In this document: positions 1 through 9,350 of the stretch, piece by piece
Position numbering within the stretch: the stretch's first letter is position 1
Layout of the letters: every line of letters begins with the position of its first letter
Assembly (NCBI GenBank): GCA_964602655.1
Contig: CAZRSF010000014.1
Span: forward strand, 1 to 64,000
From: Moduliflexus sp964602655
GTDB lineage: Bacteria; Moduliflexota; Moduliflexia; Moduliflexales; Moduliflexaceae
Reading direction: 5' to 3'
Length of the DNA stretch: 64,000 nucleotides
The notes under the pieces: model-generated
What the model saw: only the letters and a program-made list of their open reading frames with translations
The model's database searches: none
What the model was told of the DNA's origin: nothing
Translations under genes and position numbers: made by a program

Positions 1-168
1 ATGATGTTGGAATATTTGGGCTGGCAAGAAGCGGCAGACATGATTGTCACAGCGATCACTCACGCGATCAAGCAGAAAACCGTCACCTACGATTTCGCCC
101 GCATGATGGACGGCGCGACCGAAGTGAAATGCTCGGAATTCGGCGACGCGATTATTAAAAATTTATAG
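1..168 (+). CDS. icd: Isocitrate dehydrogenase (NADP), C-terminal fragment
   Basis: The window opens inside this gene, and only the last 55 codons to a TAG stop are present. The peptide has the C-terminal signature of NADP-dependent isocitrate dehydrogenase: a GWQEAAD stretch, then TVTYDFARMMDGA, and finally KCSEFGDAII near the end. The same order is found in E. coli Icd. The enzyme converts isocitrate to 2-oxoglutarate and CO2 in the TCA cycle in the cytoplasm. The active site and most of the protein lie upstream of the window, so activity cannot be judged. The stop is followed within 10 bases by a long hairpin that separates it from carA. Confidence 0.9.
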   Translation: MMLEYLGWQEAADMIVTAITHAIKQKTVTYDFARMMDGATEVKCSEFGDAIIKNL

Positions 169-177
169 ATTGATTCT

Positions 178-268
178 AACGCAAGAGACGCAAGAGGCGC
201 GAGAGCCGCAAGCACGTCGCCAGAAGGCGAACGTGTGCGGCGGTTGCGCCTGCTGTGTCGTTTGCGTT
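178..268. repeat. Long imperfect hairpin between icd and carA
   Basis: Arms 178-200 and 246-268 are reverse complements at 18 of 23 positions. An inner stem (GCCGCAAG...CGCC pairing with GGCG...GTGCGGC) fills most of the space between. The left arm is itself a degenerate 9-base tandem built on ACGCAAGAG. It ends nine bases before the carA start and may end icd transcription, form the carA leader, or be a dispersed repeat. A related element precedes carB. Confidence 0.7.
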
Positions 269-276
269 TTCTTGTA

Positions 277-1353
277 ATGGAGCAGACAAAACGACAGGCA
301 AAATTGATTCTTCAAGACGGCACGGTCTTCGAAGGCTACGCATTCGGCGCGATCAAACCGGTGTCCGGCGGCGTGGTCTTCAACACCGGCATGGTCGGCT
401 ATCCCGAAAGCCTGACCGATCCGTCGTATCGCGGGCAACTACTGACGATGACGTTTCCGCTGATGGGCAATTACGGCGTGCCCGGCGAAGAACGCGGCGA
501 AGATGGGATGTTGAAATATTTCGAGTCGGAGCGCATTCAGGCCGAAGCGCTGATTGTCTCGGAATGCTGCGAACAGTATTCGCATTGGAATGGCAAAAAA
601 TCGCTGTCCGATTGGCTGAAAGAACAGAACGTGCCGGGACTCTCCGGCATTGACACGCGCGCCCTGACGAAGCGCCTGCGCGAGCATGGCGTCATGTTGG
701 GGAAAATCATTTACGATGACGAGACGATGGATTTCGTGGATCACGATCTGCGCAACCTCGCCGCCGAAGTCAGCGTCAAAGAGCCGGTCGTGTACGGCAA
801 CGGCGCAAAGCGCGTCACGATTGTGGACTGCGGCGTCAAAAACAATATCATCCGCGCCCTGCTGCAACGCGATGTCACGGTCATTCGCTGCCCCTGGAAC
901 TACGATTTTCTGCAAGAAAAACCGGATGGCATCTTGCTGTCGAATGGCCCCGGCGACCCGAAAATGTGCGGCGAAACGATTGAAAACGTCAAACGCGCCC
1001 TGAAAAATCACACGCCGATCCTCGGCATCTGCCTCGGCTCGCAGATTCTCGGCCTGGCCGCCGGCGCGGACACGTACAAGCTGAAATACGGCCACCGCAG
1101 CCACAATCAGCCCTGCGTGGAAACCGGCACGAAACGCTGCTATATCACCGTGCAGAATCACGGCTACGCGGTGGACGCCGATCCGCTGCCGGAAGACTGG
1201 CGGCAGTGGTTTTATAACGATAACGACAAAACGAACGAAGGCATCATCCATATCTCGAAACCCTTTTTTGGAGCACAATTCCACCCCGAAGCCTCACCCG
1301 GCCCGGATGATACCGAATTTATTTTCGACATGTTCCTGCGAGCGATGTCATAA
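277..1353 (+). CDS. carA: Carbamoyl-phosphate synthase small subunit (glutaminase)
   Basis: This subunit hydrolyses glutamine and passes ammonia to CarB for carbamoyl phosphate, feeding pyrimidine and arginine synthesis. The N-terminal CPSase small domain opens with AKLILQDGTVFEGYAFG and contains FNTGMVGYPESLTDPSY. The C-terminal class I glutamine amidotransferase has the nucleophile cysteine in GICLGSQ and the His/Glu of the triad in FGAQFHPEASPGP. The 358 residues are close to the family norm. I chose the ATG at 277 because the family homology starts there; an in-frame upstream start would add 14 basic residues encoded by the hairpin. No Shine-Dalgarno sequence is evident, as the right arm of the hairpin occupies that place. 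carB follows in the same direction. Confidence 0.95.
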   Translation: MEQTKRQAKLILQDGTVFEGYAFGAIKPVSGGVVFNTGMVGYPESLTDPSYRGQLLTMTFPLMGNYGVPGEERGEDGMLKYFESERIQAEALIVSECCEQYSHWNGKKSLSDWLKEQNVPGLSGIDTRALTKRLREHGVMLGKIIYDDETMDFVDHDLRNLAAEVSVKEPVVYGNGAKRVTIVDCGVKNNIIRALLQRDVTVIRCPWNYDFLQEKPDGILLSNGPGDPKMCGETIENVKRALKNHTPILGICLGSQILGLAAGADTYKLKYGHRSHNQPCVETGTKRCYITVQNHGYAVDADPLPEDWRQWFYNDNDKTNEGIIHISKPFFGAQFHPEASPGPDDTEFIFDMFLRAMS

Positions 1354-1358
1354 TACGA

Positions 1359-1436
1359 ACCGCAAAGACGCCAGGACGCAAAGAATGACTGTTCGAATAT
1401 GGAATAATTCTCTTTGCGCCTTCGCGTCTTTGCGGT
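1359..1436. repeat. Inverted repeat in the carA-carB gap
   Basis: The 13-base arms ACCGCAAAGACGC (1359-1371) and GCGTCTTTGCGGT (1424-1436) are perfect reverse complements. A second nested stem pairs GGACGCAAAGA with TCTTTGCGCC. The right arm ends seven bases before the carB ATG, so the hairpin would cover the ribosome-binding region. Its CGCAAAGACGC words resemble those in the hairpin before carA. Confidence 0.75.
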
Positions 1437-1443
1437 GAAACTC

Positions 1444-4400
1444 ATGCGAAAACAATATACGAAAGTGCTGATTTTAGGTTCGGGGGCGCTGCGCATCGGA
1501 CAGGCCGGAGAATTCGACTATTCCGGCAGTCAGGCGATCAAAGCCCTGAAAGAAGAAGGGATTGCGACGGTGTTGATCAATCCCAATATCGCGACGATCC
1601 AGACCTCGGATTATCTCGCGGATAAAGTCTATTTTTTGCCGGTTGACGCCTATTTTGTCGAAAAAGTCATCGAGAAAGAGCGTCCCGACGGCATTATGCT
1701 CGGCTTCGGCGGCCAGACCGCGCTGAATATCGGCCTGGAAGTGCATGACAGCGGCGTACTGGAAAAATATGGCGTGGACGTGCTCGGTTCGCCGGTTCAG
1801 GCGATTAAAAACACCGAAGACCGCGAACTGTTCGCCAACGTGTTGAAAGAAATCAACATGAAAATTCCCGCAAGCAAAGCGGTCGCTTCCGTTGAAGAAG
1901 CGGTGCAGGTCGCGGAAGAAATCGGATATCCGGTCATGGCGCGGATCGCCTATGCGCTCGGCGGGCTTGGCTCAGGCAGAGCGCGGAATCAAGAGGAACT
2001 CGTCGAATTGACGAAAAAGGCGTTTTCCTACAGCGATCAAATTTTGATCGAAGAATATCTCGACGGCTGGAAAGAACTGGAATACGAAGTCGTGCGGGAT
2101 CGCTACAACAACTGCATCGTCGTCTGTTCGATGGAAAACGTTGACCCGATGGGGATTCACACCGGCGAAAGCATCGTCGTCGCGCCGGTGCAAACGCTCA
2201 GTTCCGCCGAAAATTTCAAGCTCCGCTCCATCGCGATTCAGGTCATCCGCCATCTCGGCATCATCGGCGAATGCAACATTCAGTACGCCTTCGACCCGGC
2301 ATCCGAGGACTACCGAATTATCGAAGTGAACGCCCGTTTGAGCCGCAGTTCCGCGCTCGCGTCGAAAGCGACCGGCTATCCGCTCGCGTTTATCGCGTCG
2401 AAACTCGCCATCGGCTACAGCCTGAACGATGTCAAAAACATGGTGACACAGGAAACGTCAGCCTGTTTCGAGCCGGCGCTCGATTACATCGTGCTGAAAT
2501 ATCCGCGCTGGGATTTGAAAAAATTCACGAAAGTCAGCCTGCAACTCGGCTCGCAGATGAAATCCGTCGGCGAAGTCATGGCGATTGCCCGCAGCTACGA
2601 AGAAGTGCTGCAAAAGGCCGTGCGAATGCTCGACATCGGCATTCCCGGCATTGCGTGCCATCAGCAGAAATTCGACGATCTCGACCGCGAACTCAGCGAA
2701 CCGACCGACCGGCGGATGTACGCGGTAGCGGAAGCGCTGCGGCGCGGCTATTCGGTCGAACGCATCTGCGACCTGTCGCGCATCACGCCCTGGTTCGTCT
2801 ATAAGGTCAAAAACATCATAGACCTCGAAACCGAATTGTCGCAATACAGCTTGCAGGATATTCCGGTCGAAATGTTCAAGGACGCCAAACGCAAAGGCTT
2901 TTCCGATAAGCAGATCGCTTTGCTGACCAAACGATCTGAAAAAGAAGTGCGCGAGCATCGCAAAGCGCTCGGCATCGTGCCCTACGCCAAACAGATCGAC
3001 ACGCTGGCTGCCGAATATCCGGCCAAAACCAACTATATGTACATGACCTACAACGGCAGCGAAGACGATGCCGAGACGCCGACGCAGGAAAAACAGGTCG
3101 TCGTGTTGGGCGGCGGCGCGTACCGTATCGGCTCGTCCGTCGAATTCGACTGGTGCTGCGTCAACTCCGTCATCACGCTGCGCAAGCTGAACTACGGCAC
3201 GATCATGATCAACTGCAACCCAGAAACGGTCAGCACGGATTACGACATCTGCGACAAGCTCTATTTCGAGGAAATTTCCTACGAGCGCGTCCTGGATATT
3301 TACGAAAAAGAGTCGCCGATGGGCGTGATTATCTCGATGGGCGGGCAGACGCCGAACAACCTCGCCATGCCGCTGTCGAAGGCGGGCGTCACGATTCTCG
3401 GCACGACGCCGGAGGATATAGATCGCGCCGAAAACCGGCACGTCTTTTCGCAACTGCTCGACACGCTCAAGGTGGATCAGCCGGAATGGAAAGAATTGAC
3501 CAGTCTCGTGGCGGCGAAGCAATTCGCTCAGAAAGTCGGCTTTCCGGTGCTTGTGCGGCCAAGTTACGTGTTAAGCGGCGCGGCGATGAGCATTGCCGAA
3601 AGCGACGCGCAACTGGAAGAATATCTCGTCAAAGCGGCGGACATCAGCAAAGATTATCCGGTGGTTATCACCAAATTCATCACGAATGCGCGGGAAATCG
3701 AGATTGACGCGGTCGCGAAAGACGGCGTGATGTATTGTTCCGCCGTGTCCGAACATATCGAAAACGCAGGCGTGCATTCCGGCGACGCGAGCGTCGTGCT
3801 GCCGCCGCAGCGCACGTATTTGGAAACGATGCGGCGCGTCAAAATCATTGCGCGGAAAATCGCCGAGTCGCTGAAAATCACCGGCCCGTTCAACATTCAA
3901 TTCCTCGCAAAAGACGGCGACGTGAAGGTCATCGAGTGCAATCTGCGGGCGTCGCGGAGTTTTCCGTTCGTCTCCAAAGTGTTCAGGATGAACTTTGTGG
4001 ACGCTGCGACAAAGGTCATCATGGGGCATACCGTGCCGCCGTTCGACCGTTCCGCGTTCGATCTCGATTATGTCGGCATCAAATCGCCGCAATTCTCGTT
4101 CACGCGCCTGCAAGGCTCAGACCCGGTGTCGGGCGTGGAAATGGCATCCACCGGCGAAGTCGCCTGCCTCGGCGACGATTTTCATGAAGCGTTTTTGAAA
4201 AGCCTGCTCTCGGTCGGGTTCGTCCTGCCGAAGAAAAATATTCTGCTGTCAACCGGGCCGTTAGTCAGCAAAGCCGAGTTTCTTGAAAGCGCGCGCCTGC
4301 TCGCAAAGATGGGCTATGCGTTTTTCGCCACCGGCGGCACGGCGCAATTCATGCAGGATAACGGCTTTCACGTCACGACGCTGCGTTGGCCGTCGGAAAA

Positions 4401-4635
4401 AGCCGAGCCGAACACGTTGACCTACATCGCCGAGGGGAAAATCGATCTCGTCATCAACATTCCGAAAAATGAAGACCCGCAGGAATTGGAAAATGACTAT
4501 ATCATCCGGCGCAAAGCGGTGGATTTCAACGTGCCGCTCATTACGAATCTCCAGCTTGCGCAGCGTTTCGTCAAAGCGATCAACCAGACGTCGCTTGCCG
4601 ATTTACAGGTCAAAAGCTGGGACGAGTACAAATAA
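1444..4635 (+). CDS. carB: Carbamoyl-phosphate synthase large subunit
   Basis: CarB makes carbamoyl phosphate from bicarbonate, ammonia from CarA and two ATP. The 1063 residues carry two ATP-grasp halves: the first begins VLILGSGALRIGQAGEFDYS, and the second, after residue about 545, begins VVVLGGGAYRIGSSVEFDW. A methylglyoxal-synthase-like regulatory domain follows from about residue 930 (FFATGGTAQFM). Motifs include GGQTALN, GIHTGES and EVNARLSRSSALASKATGYP. The start at 1444 is chosen because family homology begins at RKQYTKVLILG. The Shine-Dalgarno is weak (GGTGA), inside the hairpin. The first half has IAYALGGLGSG where E. coli has a PSFTMGGSGGG-type loop; this resembles the Bacteroidetes and animal CPS class. 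Confidence 0.96.
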   Translation: MRKQYTKVLILGSGALRIGQAGEFDYSGSQAIKALKEEGIATVLINPNIATIQTSDYLADKVYFLPVDAYFVEKVIEKERPDGIMLGFGGQTALNIGLEVHDSGVLEKYGVDVLGSPVQAIKNTEDRELFANVLKEINMKIPASKAVASVEEAVQVAEEIGYPVMARIAYALGGLGSGRARNQEELVELTKKAFSYSDQILIEEYLDGWKELEYEVVRDRYNNCIVVCSMENVDPMGIHTGESIVVAPVQTLSSAENFKLRSIAIQVIRHLGIIGECNIQYAFDPASEDYRIIEVNARLSRSSALASKATGYPLAFIASKLAIGYSLNDVKNMVTQETSACFEPALDYIVLKYPRWDLKKFTKVSLQLGSQMKSVGEVMAIARSYEEVLQKAVRMLDIGIPGIACHQQKFDDLDRELSEPTDRRMYAVAEALRRGYSVERICDLSRITPWFVYKVKNIIDLETELSQYSLQDIPVEMFKDAKRKGFSDKQIALLTKRSEKEVREHRKALGIVPYAKQIDTLAAEYPAKTNYMYMTYNGSEDDAETPTQEKQVVVLGGGAYRIGSSVEFDWCCVNSVITLRKLNYGTIMINCNPETVSTDYDICDKLYFEEISYERVLDIYEKESPMGVIISMGGQTPNNLAMPLSKAGVTILGTTPEDIDRAENRHVFSQLLDTLKVDQPEWKELTSLVAAKQFAQKVGFPVLVRPSYVLSGAAMSIAESDAQLEEYLVKAADISKDYPVVITKFITNAREIEIDAVAKDGVMYCSAVSEHIENAGVHSGDASVVLPPQRTYLETMRRVKIIARKIAESLKITGPFNIQFLAKDGDVKVIECNLRASRSFPFVSKVFRMNFVDAATKVIMGHTVPPFDRSAFDLDYVGIKSPQFSFTRLQGSDPVSGVEMASTGEVACLGDDFHEAFLKSLLSVGFVLPKKNILLSTGPLVSKAEFLESARLLAKMGYAFFATGGTAQFMQDNGFHVTTLRWPSEKAEPNTLTYIAEGKIDLVINIPKNEDPQELENDYIIRRKAVDFNVPLITNLQLAQRFVKAINQTSLADLQVKSWDEYK

Positions 4636-4647
4636 CAGGTAAATACC

Positions 4648-4675
4648 GTAGAGACGCACGGCCGTGCGTCTCTAC
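4648..4675. repeat. Perfect 28-base palindrome
   Basis: GTAGAGACGCACGG is followed at once by its exact reverse complement, giving a palindrome with no loop. It lies 12 bases after the carB stop and 15 before the next start. An identical 28-mer is found inside a histidine kinase gene at 16241-16268, and a diverged copy at 13817-13845. This marks it as a dispersed repeat rather than a dedicated terminator, and no T-run follows. Confidence 0.9.
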
Positions 4676-4690
4676 AAACAGGATGTGGCT

Positions 4691-6265
4691 ATGCGAAAAC
4701 GATTCAACACGACCGGCGTTTGCATCCCGGAGCGGCATTACATGGCGGATACGTCCGCGAAAATCGCGGCGATCATGCGATTGGTCGAGGACGGCAGCTA
4801 TTTCGTCATCAATCGTCCGCGTCAATACGGCAAAACCACCACGCTGTTTTTATTGGAACGGCAATTGCGTCAGAGTGCCGACTATCTGCCGATTCTCATC
4901 AGTTTCGAAGGTATCAGCACGGAAGCGTATCAAAGCGAGCAGCGCTTTTTAGAAGCGTGGTTTGCCGAATGCTCACGAATTTTCACGGTGTCAGGTCATC
5001 GAGAAATTGCGGAGACGATAGAACGCGACGCGGTTTCGATTACGTCTTTTACTCGGTTCAAGAGCTGGCTCACCAAACTTGTAATGATGACTCCGCGACG
5101 GATGGTGCTGATGATTGACGAGGTGGATAAAAGCGGCAATCATCAGTTGTTTCTCGATTTTTTGGGATTGCTCCGCGCCAAATACCTCGATGCGGCGCAG
5201 GGGCGCGACACGACGTTTTACAGCGTGATTTTGGCGGGCGTACATGACGTAAAAAGCCTGAAACTGAAACTCCGCCCTGAAGATCAGCGTCAATACAATA
5301 GCCCCTGGAATATCGCGATCAATTTTACGGTTGACATGAGTTTGTCACCGGCGGAAATCCGCACCATGCTGGCCGACTATTGCGCCGAATCCGGCGTAAA
5401 AATGGAGATTGACGAAATCGCCGACCATCTCCATTATTACACCTCCGGCTATCCGTTTTTAGTCAGCTCGATCTGCCAGATCCTCGATGAAGAACTTCGC
5501 CTCGACGCCTGGACGCCGGACGATGTGGAGGTCGCCGTCACCCGATTGTTAGCGCAGTCGAACACGAATTTCGAGCATCTGATCAAGCAATTGGAAAATT
5601 CGCCCGATTTATATAAATTGATTGAAGATATCGTGCTGTTCGATCAAACAATTCCATACAATGAAGACAACCTGCTGATTCATCTTGGCGGATTGTATGG
5701 CATGTTGGTTCGGCGCGGCAACGAAATCGTGATTCATAATCGCATTTATCGCGAGCGGATTTACAATTATCTTTCGACAAATTTGGCGTTGCGCGAAATG
5801 TCTGAAATGCGAAAAGCGCCGCAACTGCGCGATCAATTCCTGCGCCAGGATCAGACGCTCGACATGGAACGGGTCGTGCTGAAATTTCAGGAGTTCATGC
5901 GGCAGGAATACAGCCAGCGCGATACCGCCTTTTTAGAGCGCAACGGACGCCTGATTTTCCTCGCGTTTCTCAAGCCGATTCTGAACGGGCGCGGCTTCGA
6001 CTTCAAAGAGCCGCAGATTTCGGAAGAAAAACGACTGGATGTCGTCGTGACGTTCGGGGCGCAGAAGGCGATTATCGAGTTGAAAATCTGGCGCGGAGCG
6101 GAGGCGCATCAGAAGGGAATCCGGAAGTTATGCGATTATCTCGACCGCGCAGGGTTACGGGACGGCTATCTCATTATCTTCGACTTTTCGCGCCAAACTC
6201 GCCAGACCGACAAGCAGGAACGCATCGAACTCGACGGTAAAACGATTTTCGCGGTATGGGTGTGA
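4691..6265 (+). CDS. AAA-type ATPase with C-terminal PD-(D/E)XK nuclease-like domain
   Basis: This 524-residue protein has an N-terminal P-loop ATPase with a Walker A-like RPRQYGKTTT (residues 42-51) and Walker B MVLMIDEVD (about 138-146). The C-terminal part has the PD-(D/E)XK layout: Asp450 in KRLDVVV, then Glu463 and Lys465 in IIELKIW. This matches the AAA-like/AAA-ATPase_like proteins that occur in many copies in some anaerobes; their role is unproven, with mobile-element or defence links suggested. The ATG at 4691 is chosen because AGGAT lies just upstream; a start at 4664 would read through the palindrome. It stands alone between carB and a kinase gene. Substrate and partner are unknown. 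Confidence 0.75.
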   Translation: MRKRFNTTGVCIPERHYMADTSAKIAAIMRLVEDGSYFVINRPRQYGKTTTLFLLERQLRQSADYLPILISFEGISTEAYQSEQRFLEAWFAECSRIFTVSGHREIAETIERDAVSITSFTRFKSWLTKLVMMTPRRMVLMIDEVDKSGNHQLFLDFLGLLRAKYLDAAQGRDTTFYSVILAGVHDVKSLKLKLRPEDQRQYNSPWNIAINFTVDMSLSPAEIRTMLADYCAESGVKMEIDEIADHLHYYTSGYPFLVSSICQILDEELRLDAWTPDDVEVAVTRLLAQSNTNFEHLIKQLENSPDLYKLIEDIVLFDQTIPYNEDNLLIHLGGLYGMLVRRGNEIVIHNRIYRERIYNYLSTNLALREMSEMRKAPQLRDQFLRQDQTLDMERVVLKFQEFMRQEYSQRDTAFLERNGRLIFLAFLKPILNGRGFDFKEPQISEEKRLDVVVTFGAQKAIIELKIWRGAEAHQKGIRKLCDYLDRAGLRDGYLIIFDFSRQTRQTDKQERIELDGKTIFAVWV

Positions 6266-6332
6266 TTTCAGGCGTTAAAAAACGTTCTTCTATCCATGGA
6301 CAAAATCTTTCCCAATCCTTAAGGCGGCGCGC

Positions 6333-9302
6333 ATGAACATCTCCCCACTGAATTTTTCGACGAAGTTGACGGCGCTTTTTCTGCTGCTTTCGATTATCCC
6401 GCTCATGTTCGTTGGGGCGATGGCGTATCGGAACAGCCGACGCCTCATTACAGAGAATATTCTGCATTATCTGACGGTGACGGCGATCCTGAAGACTGCC
6501 GAATTAGAGCAATGGCTCAATGATAAAAGACAGAGCGTCGAAGAGTTGGCGCAGCGCCCGCTCGTCAAACAGTATGCCGCCGCGCTCGCTGAATTTGCGC
6601 CGCAAGACCCGCCGTATGTATCATCCGCCTTCTCGCTGCTGCACGATCACCTTGAGCCGATTCTTGACTTAGAATCCTGGAAATCCCTGTTTCTGCTCGA
6701 TGCCGCGACCGGCGACCTCCTGCTTTCGACAAGCGGAGCGGAACATTTGCCGTCGCATGACATCGCATTTGCGCTCTCCTGCAAGGAACAGACCTCGCTT
6801 GCTCCGCCGTATTATTCCGAGACGCTGCACCGTCCGATTATTACGATTGCCACGCCGGTCAAGACACGCGCCGGAAGGACGGCGGCCATTCTGGCAGGCG
6901 AAGTGGAGATGAATGCGATTCAGCAGATTTTAAAGCAGGGACAGGAGTTACGACAGACCGAAGAAACGTATCTGGTAAACAGCAAGCATGTCTTGATTTC
7001 GGAAAACCACCTTGCAGAAGCGTTTTCTGTAGGACAGACGCTCAGTTCATCAGGGGTTGACGCCTGCTCGGACGGAACGAGCGGGAACGGCTTCTACGCC
7101 GATTATCGCAGCATTCCCGTCGTCGGGGCGTATCGCTGGATCGAGGCGTTAGGAGGGTGCCTGCTGATCGAGATCGATCAGGCCGAAGCGTTTGCGCCGA
7201 TTATCGCGTTGCGGTGGAATATCATGAAGATTGCGCTCGGTATCGCCGCCATTGCATCCCTCGCGGCGTTTTTCTTCGCCCGCAGAGTGACGACCCCGCT
7301 GTTACGCCTGATTCATGGCATCAAACAAATCGGGCTTGGCAATCTGGATGTGCGTCTGGCCGAAGATCGTCAGCCTGAAATTCGCCGGATTTCTCACGCA
7401 TTCAACGACATGGCGCAGCAATTGAAAGTCGTGACGGCGTCCCGCGACGCGCTGAATCGCGAAATGGCCGAACGGATTCGCGCGGAAGGCTTGCTGCATC
7501 GGAGCGAAGAACGCTTCAAATCGCAATACCAATCCATTCCGATTCCCACGTTTACCTGGAAAAAGAGCGGCGGCGATTTCGTGCTGATTGACTTCAATCG
7601 CGCCGCAGACAGCCTGACACATGGCAAAGCCGCTTTTATGCTCGGCCAATTCGCCAGTGAGGTCTATCGCGATAGACCAGACATTTTAGCGGATGTGCGC
7701 CGCTGCTGGAGCGAACAGAATATCATTCGGCGCGAATTCCCGTATCAGGCGGACACGCTTGAGATTGACGGCTATTTTGCGTTCACGTTGGCCTGCGTCC
7801 CGCCGGATTTGATGATGCAGCACTCCGAGGACATCACGGAGCGCAAACACGCGGAGCAGCGCATTCAAGAAGCGCGCGATGCCGCAGAAACCGCCAATCG
7901 CGCCAAAACCGAATTCCTTGCCACGATGAGCCACGAATTACGCACGCCATTGAACGCGATTTTAGGCTACACCCAACTGCTGAAGAATGAAAAGGGACAA
8001 ACCGAATTGATGCAACATGCGATTCAGACGATTCACAGCAGCGGCGAGCATTTATTGTTGATTATTAACGATTTGCTGGATTTGTCGAAAATCGAAGCCG
8101 GCAAAATGACGATGACCCGCAATGAAGTTCACCTGTTCGGCTTTCTGAAGGGGATTGAGGATATAATCCTTGTGAGAAGCCGCGAAAAAGGACTGACATT
8201 GTCATGCGAATTCGCGCCAGACCTGCCAAACGCCGTGTATATGGACGAACAGCGGCTGCGGCAGATTTTGTTGAATTTGTTAGGCAATGCGGTGAAATTT
8301 ACGAAACAGGGACAGGTGACGTTTCGCGTCATGCGCAGCCTTGCGCCGGAGACGCCGGACGCGGAGCCTCTTCGCGCGCGCGAATACCAACAACTCCATT
8401 TTGAGGTGGAAGATACCGGAATCGGCATTCCTGCCAGCCATGTGCAGAAAATTTTCGAGCCGTTTCATCAGGTCGAGTCCTATTTGACGCACATCGCAGG
8501 CACAGGTTTGGGGCTGACCATCAGCCAGCGTTTGGCGAATATGATGGGCGCGAACATCGAAGTATCCAGCGTGCCGGATCGCGGGACGAAATTCTGGTTC
8601 GACCTCGCGCTGCCGGAAGTCATCCTCGCGCCGTCTCTGTCCCTGGCAAAGGCGCATACGCAATGCGACGCGAGCGATCAGACGCATAAAATTTTAGTGG
8701 TGGATGACGAAGAAACAAACCGTTTACTGCTGCTGAATATGTTGAGGCCGCTGGGGTTTGAGGTCTTCGAAGCCGCCGACGGACACGACGCGATTCATGT
8801 AGCCGAGACCGTCCAGCCGGAGATGATGTTGCTTGATCTGCTGATGCCGGTGCTGGACGGATTCGAGACCATGCGCCAGATTCGCGCCTTGCCCGGCCTG
8901 GAACAGATCATGGTGATTGCGCTTTCGGCGGACGCGCATGACGATGTCCGGCAGAGATGCCTGACCGCAGGCTGTCTCGCGTTTTTGACCAAACCCTTCA
9001 AGATTGAAGAACTGTTAGCCACGATCCGCCATCTGTTTTGTCTGCGCGAGGAACAAGCGCATCTTGCGGCATCGGCTGCCGAGGCCGCGCTTCCTTCGAT
9101 AGAGATCATCATGGAACTATTGGAATTCGCGCAAATCGGCGATATTTTCGCCCTGAGAAAGCGATTACAGGCGCTCCGCCAGTCCGAAGCCGCTGCGCTG
9201 CCGTTTCTGACGAAACTCTATGGCTTCGCGAAGACCGCTGACATCGCGAAAATTCAGACGCTGCTGGCAGAGGCGTTGGCGCGCTCAACACCTGCGATAT
9301 AG
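6333..9302 (+). CDS. Membrane hybrid histidine kinase (sensor-HAMP-PAS-HisKA-HATPase-REC)
   Basis: The 989-residue protein has a transmembrane helix at about 12-31, an extracytoplasmic sensor domain to about 295, a second helix (about 297-316), HAMP, and a PAS domain (about 392-500). The HisKA box ATMSHELRTPLNAILGY puts the phospho-accepting His at 534. The HATPase domain has LLNLLGNAVKFT, VEDTGIGI and GTGLGLTISQRL. A receiver domain follows, with Asp835 in LLDLLMPVLDG. The last 65 residues (from IEIIMELLEFAQIGDI) match the tail of the hybrid kinase at 16668-20123. The ligand and output partner are not visible. It probably senses a small molecule in the periplasm and passes phosphate to an unlinked regulator. 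Confidence 0.9.
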   Translation: MNISPLNFSTKLTALFLLLSIIPLMFVGAMAYRNSRRLITENILHYLTVTAILKTAELEQWLNDKRQSVEELAQRPLVKQYAAALAEFAPQDPPYVSSAFSLLHDHLEPILDLESWKSLFLLDAATGDLLLSTSGAEHLPSHDIAFALSCKEQTSLAPPYYSETLHRPIITIATPVKTRAGRTAAILAGEVEMNAIQQILKQGQELRQTEETYLVNSKHVLISENHLAEAFSVGQTLSSSGVDACSDGTSGNGFYADYRSIPVVGAYRWIEALGGCLLIEIDQAEAFAPIIALRWNIMKIALGIAAIASLAAFFFARRVTTPLLRLIHGIKQIGLGNLDVRLAEDRQPEIRRISHAFNDMAQQLKVVTASRDALNREMAERIRAEGLLHRSEERFKSQYQSIPIPTFTWKKSGGDFVLIDFNRAADSLTHGKAAFMLGQFASEVYRDRPDILADVRRCWSEQNIIRREFPYQADTLEIDGYFAFTLACVPPDLMMQHSEDITERKHAEQRIQEARDAAETANRAKTEFLATMSHELRTPLNAILGYTQLLKNEKGQTELMQHAIQTIHSSGEHLLLIINDLLDLSKIEAGKMTMTRNEVHLFGFLKGIEDIILVRSREKGLTLSCEFAPDLPNAVYMDEQRLRQILLNLLGNAVKFTKQGQVTFRVMRSLAPETPDAEPLRAREYQQLHFEVEDTGIGIPASHVQKIFEPFHQVESYLTHIAGTGLGLTISQRLANMMGANIEVSSVPDRGTKFWFDLALPEVILAPSLSLAKAHTQCDASDQTHKILVVDDEETNRLLLLNMLRPLGFEVFEAADGHDAIHVAETVQPEMMLLDLLMPVLDGFETMRQIRALPGLEQIMVIALSADAHDDVRQRCLTAGCLAFLTKPFKIEELLATIRHLFCLREEQAHLAASAAEAALPSIEIIMELLEFAQIGDIFALRKRLQALRQSEAAALPFLTKLYGFAKTADIAKIQTLLAEALARSTPAI

Positions 9303-9350
9303 CAACACGATATCAGATGTGACCGGTCATGGTGAACGGAGTCGAACTTC

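Noticed and set aside
439..1284. Long minus-strand open frame opposite carA
   Set aside because: It is a mirror frame of a G+C-rich conserved gene, with Arg/Ala-rich text, no ribosome site and no known motif. Similar long frames opposite carB (2458-3522) and other genes were rejected for the same reason.
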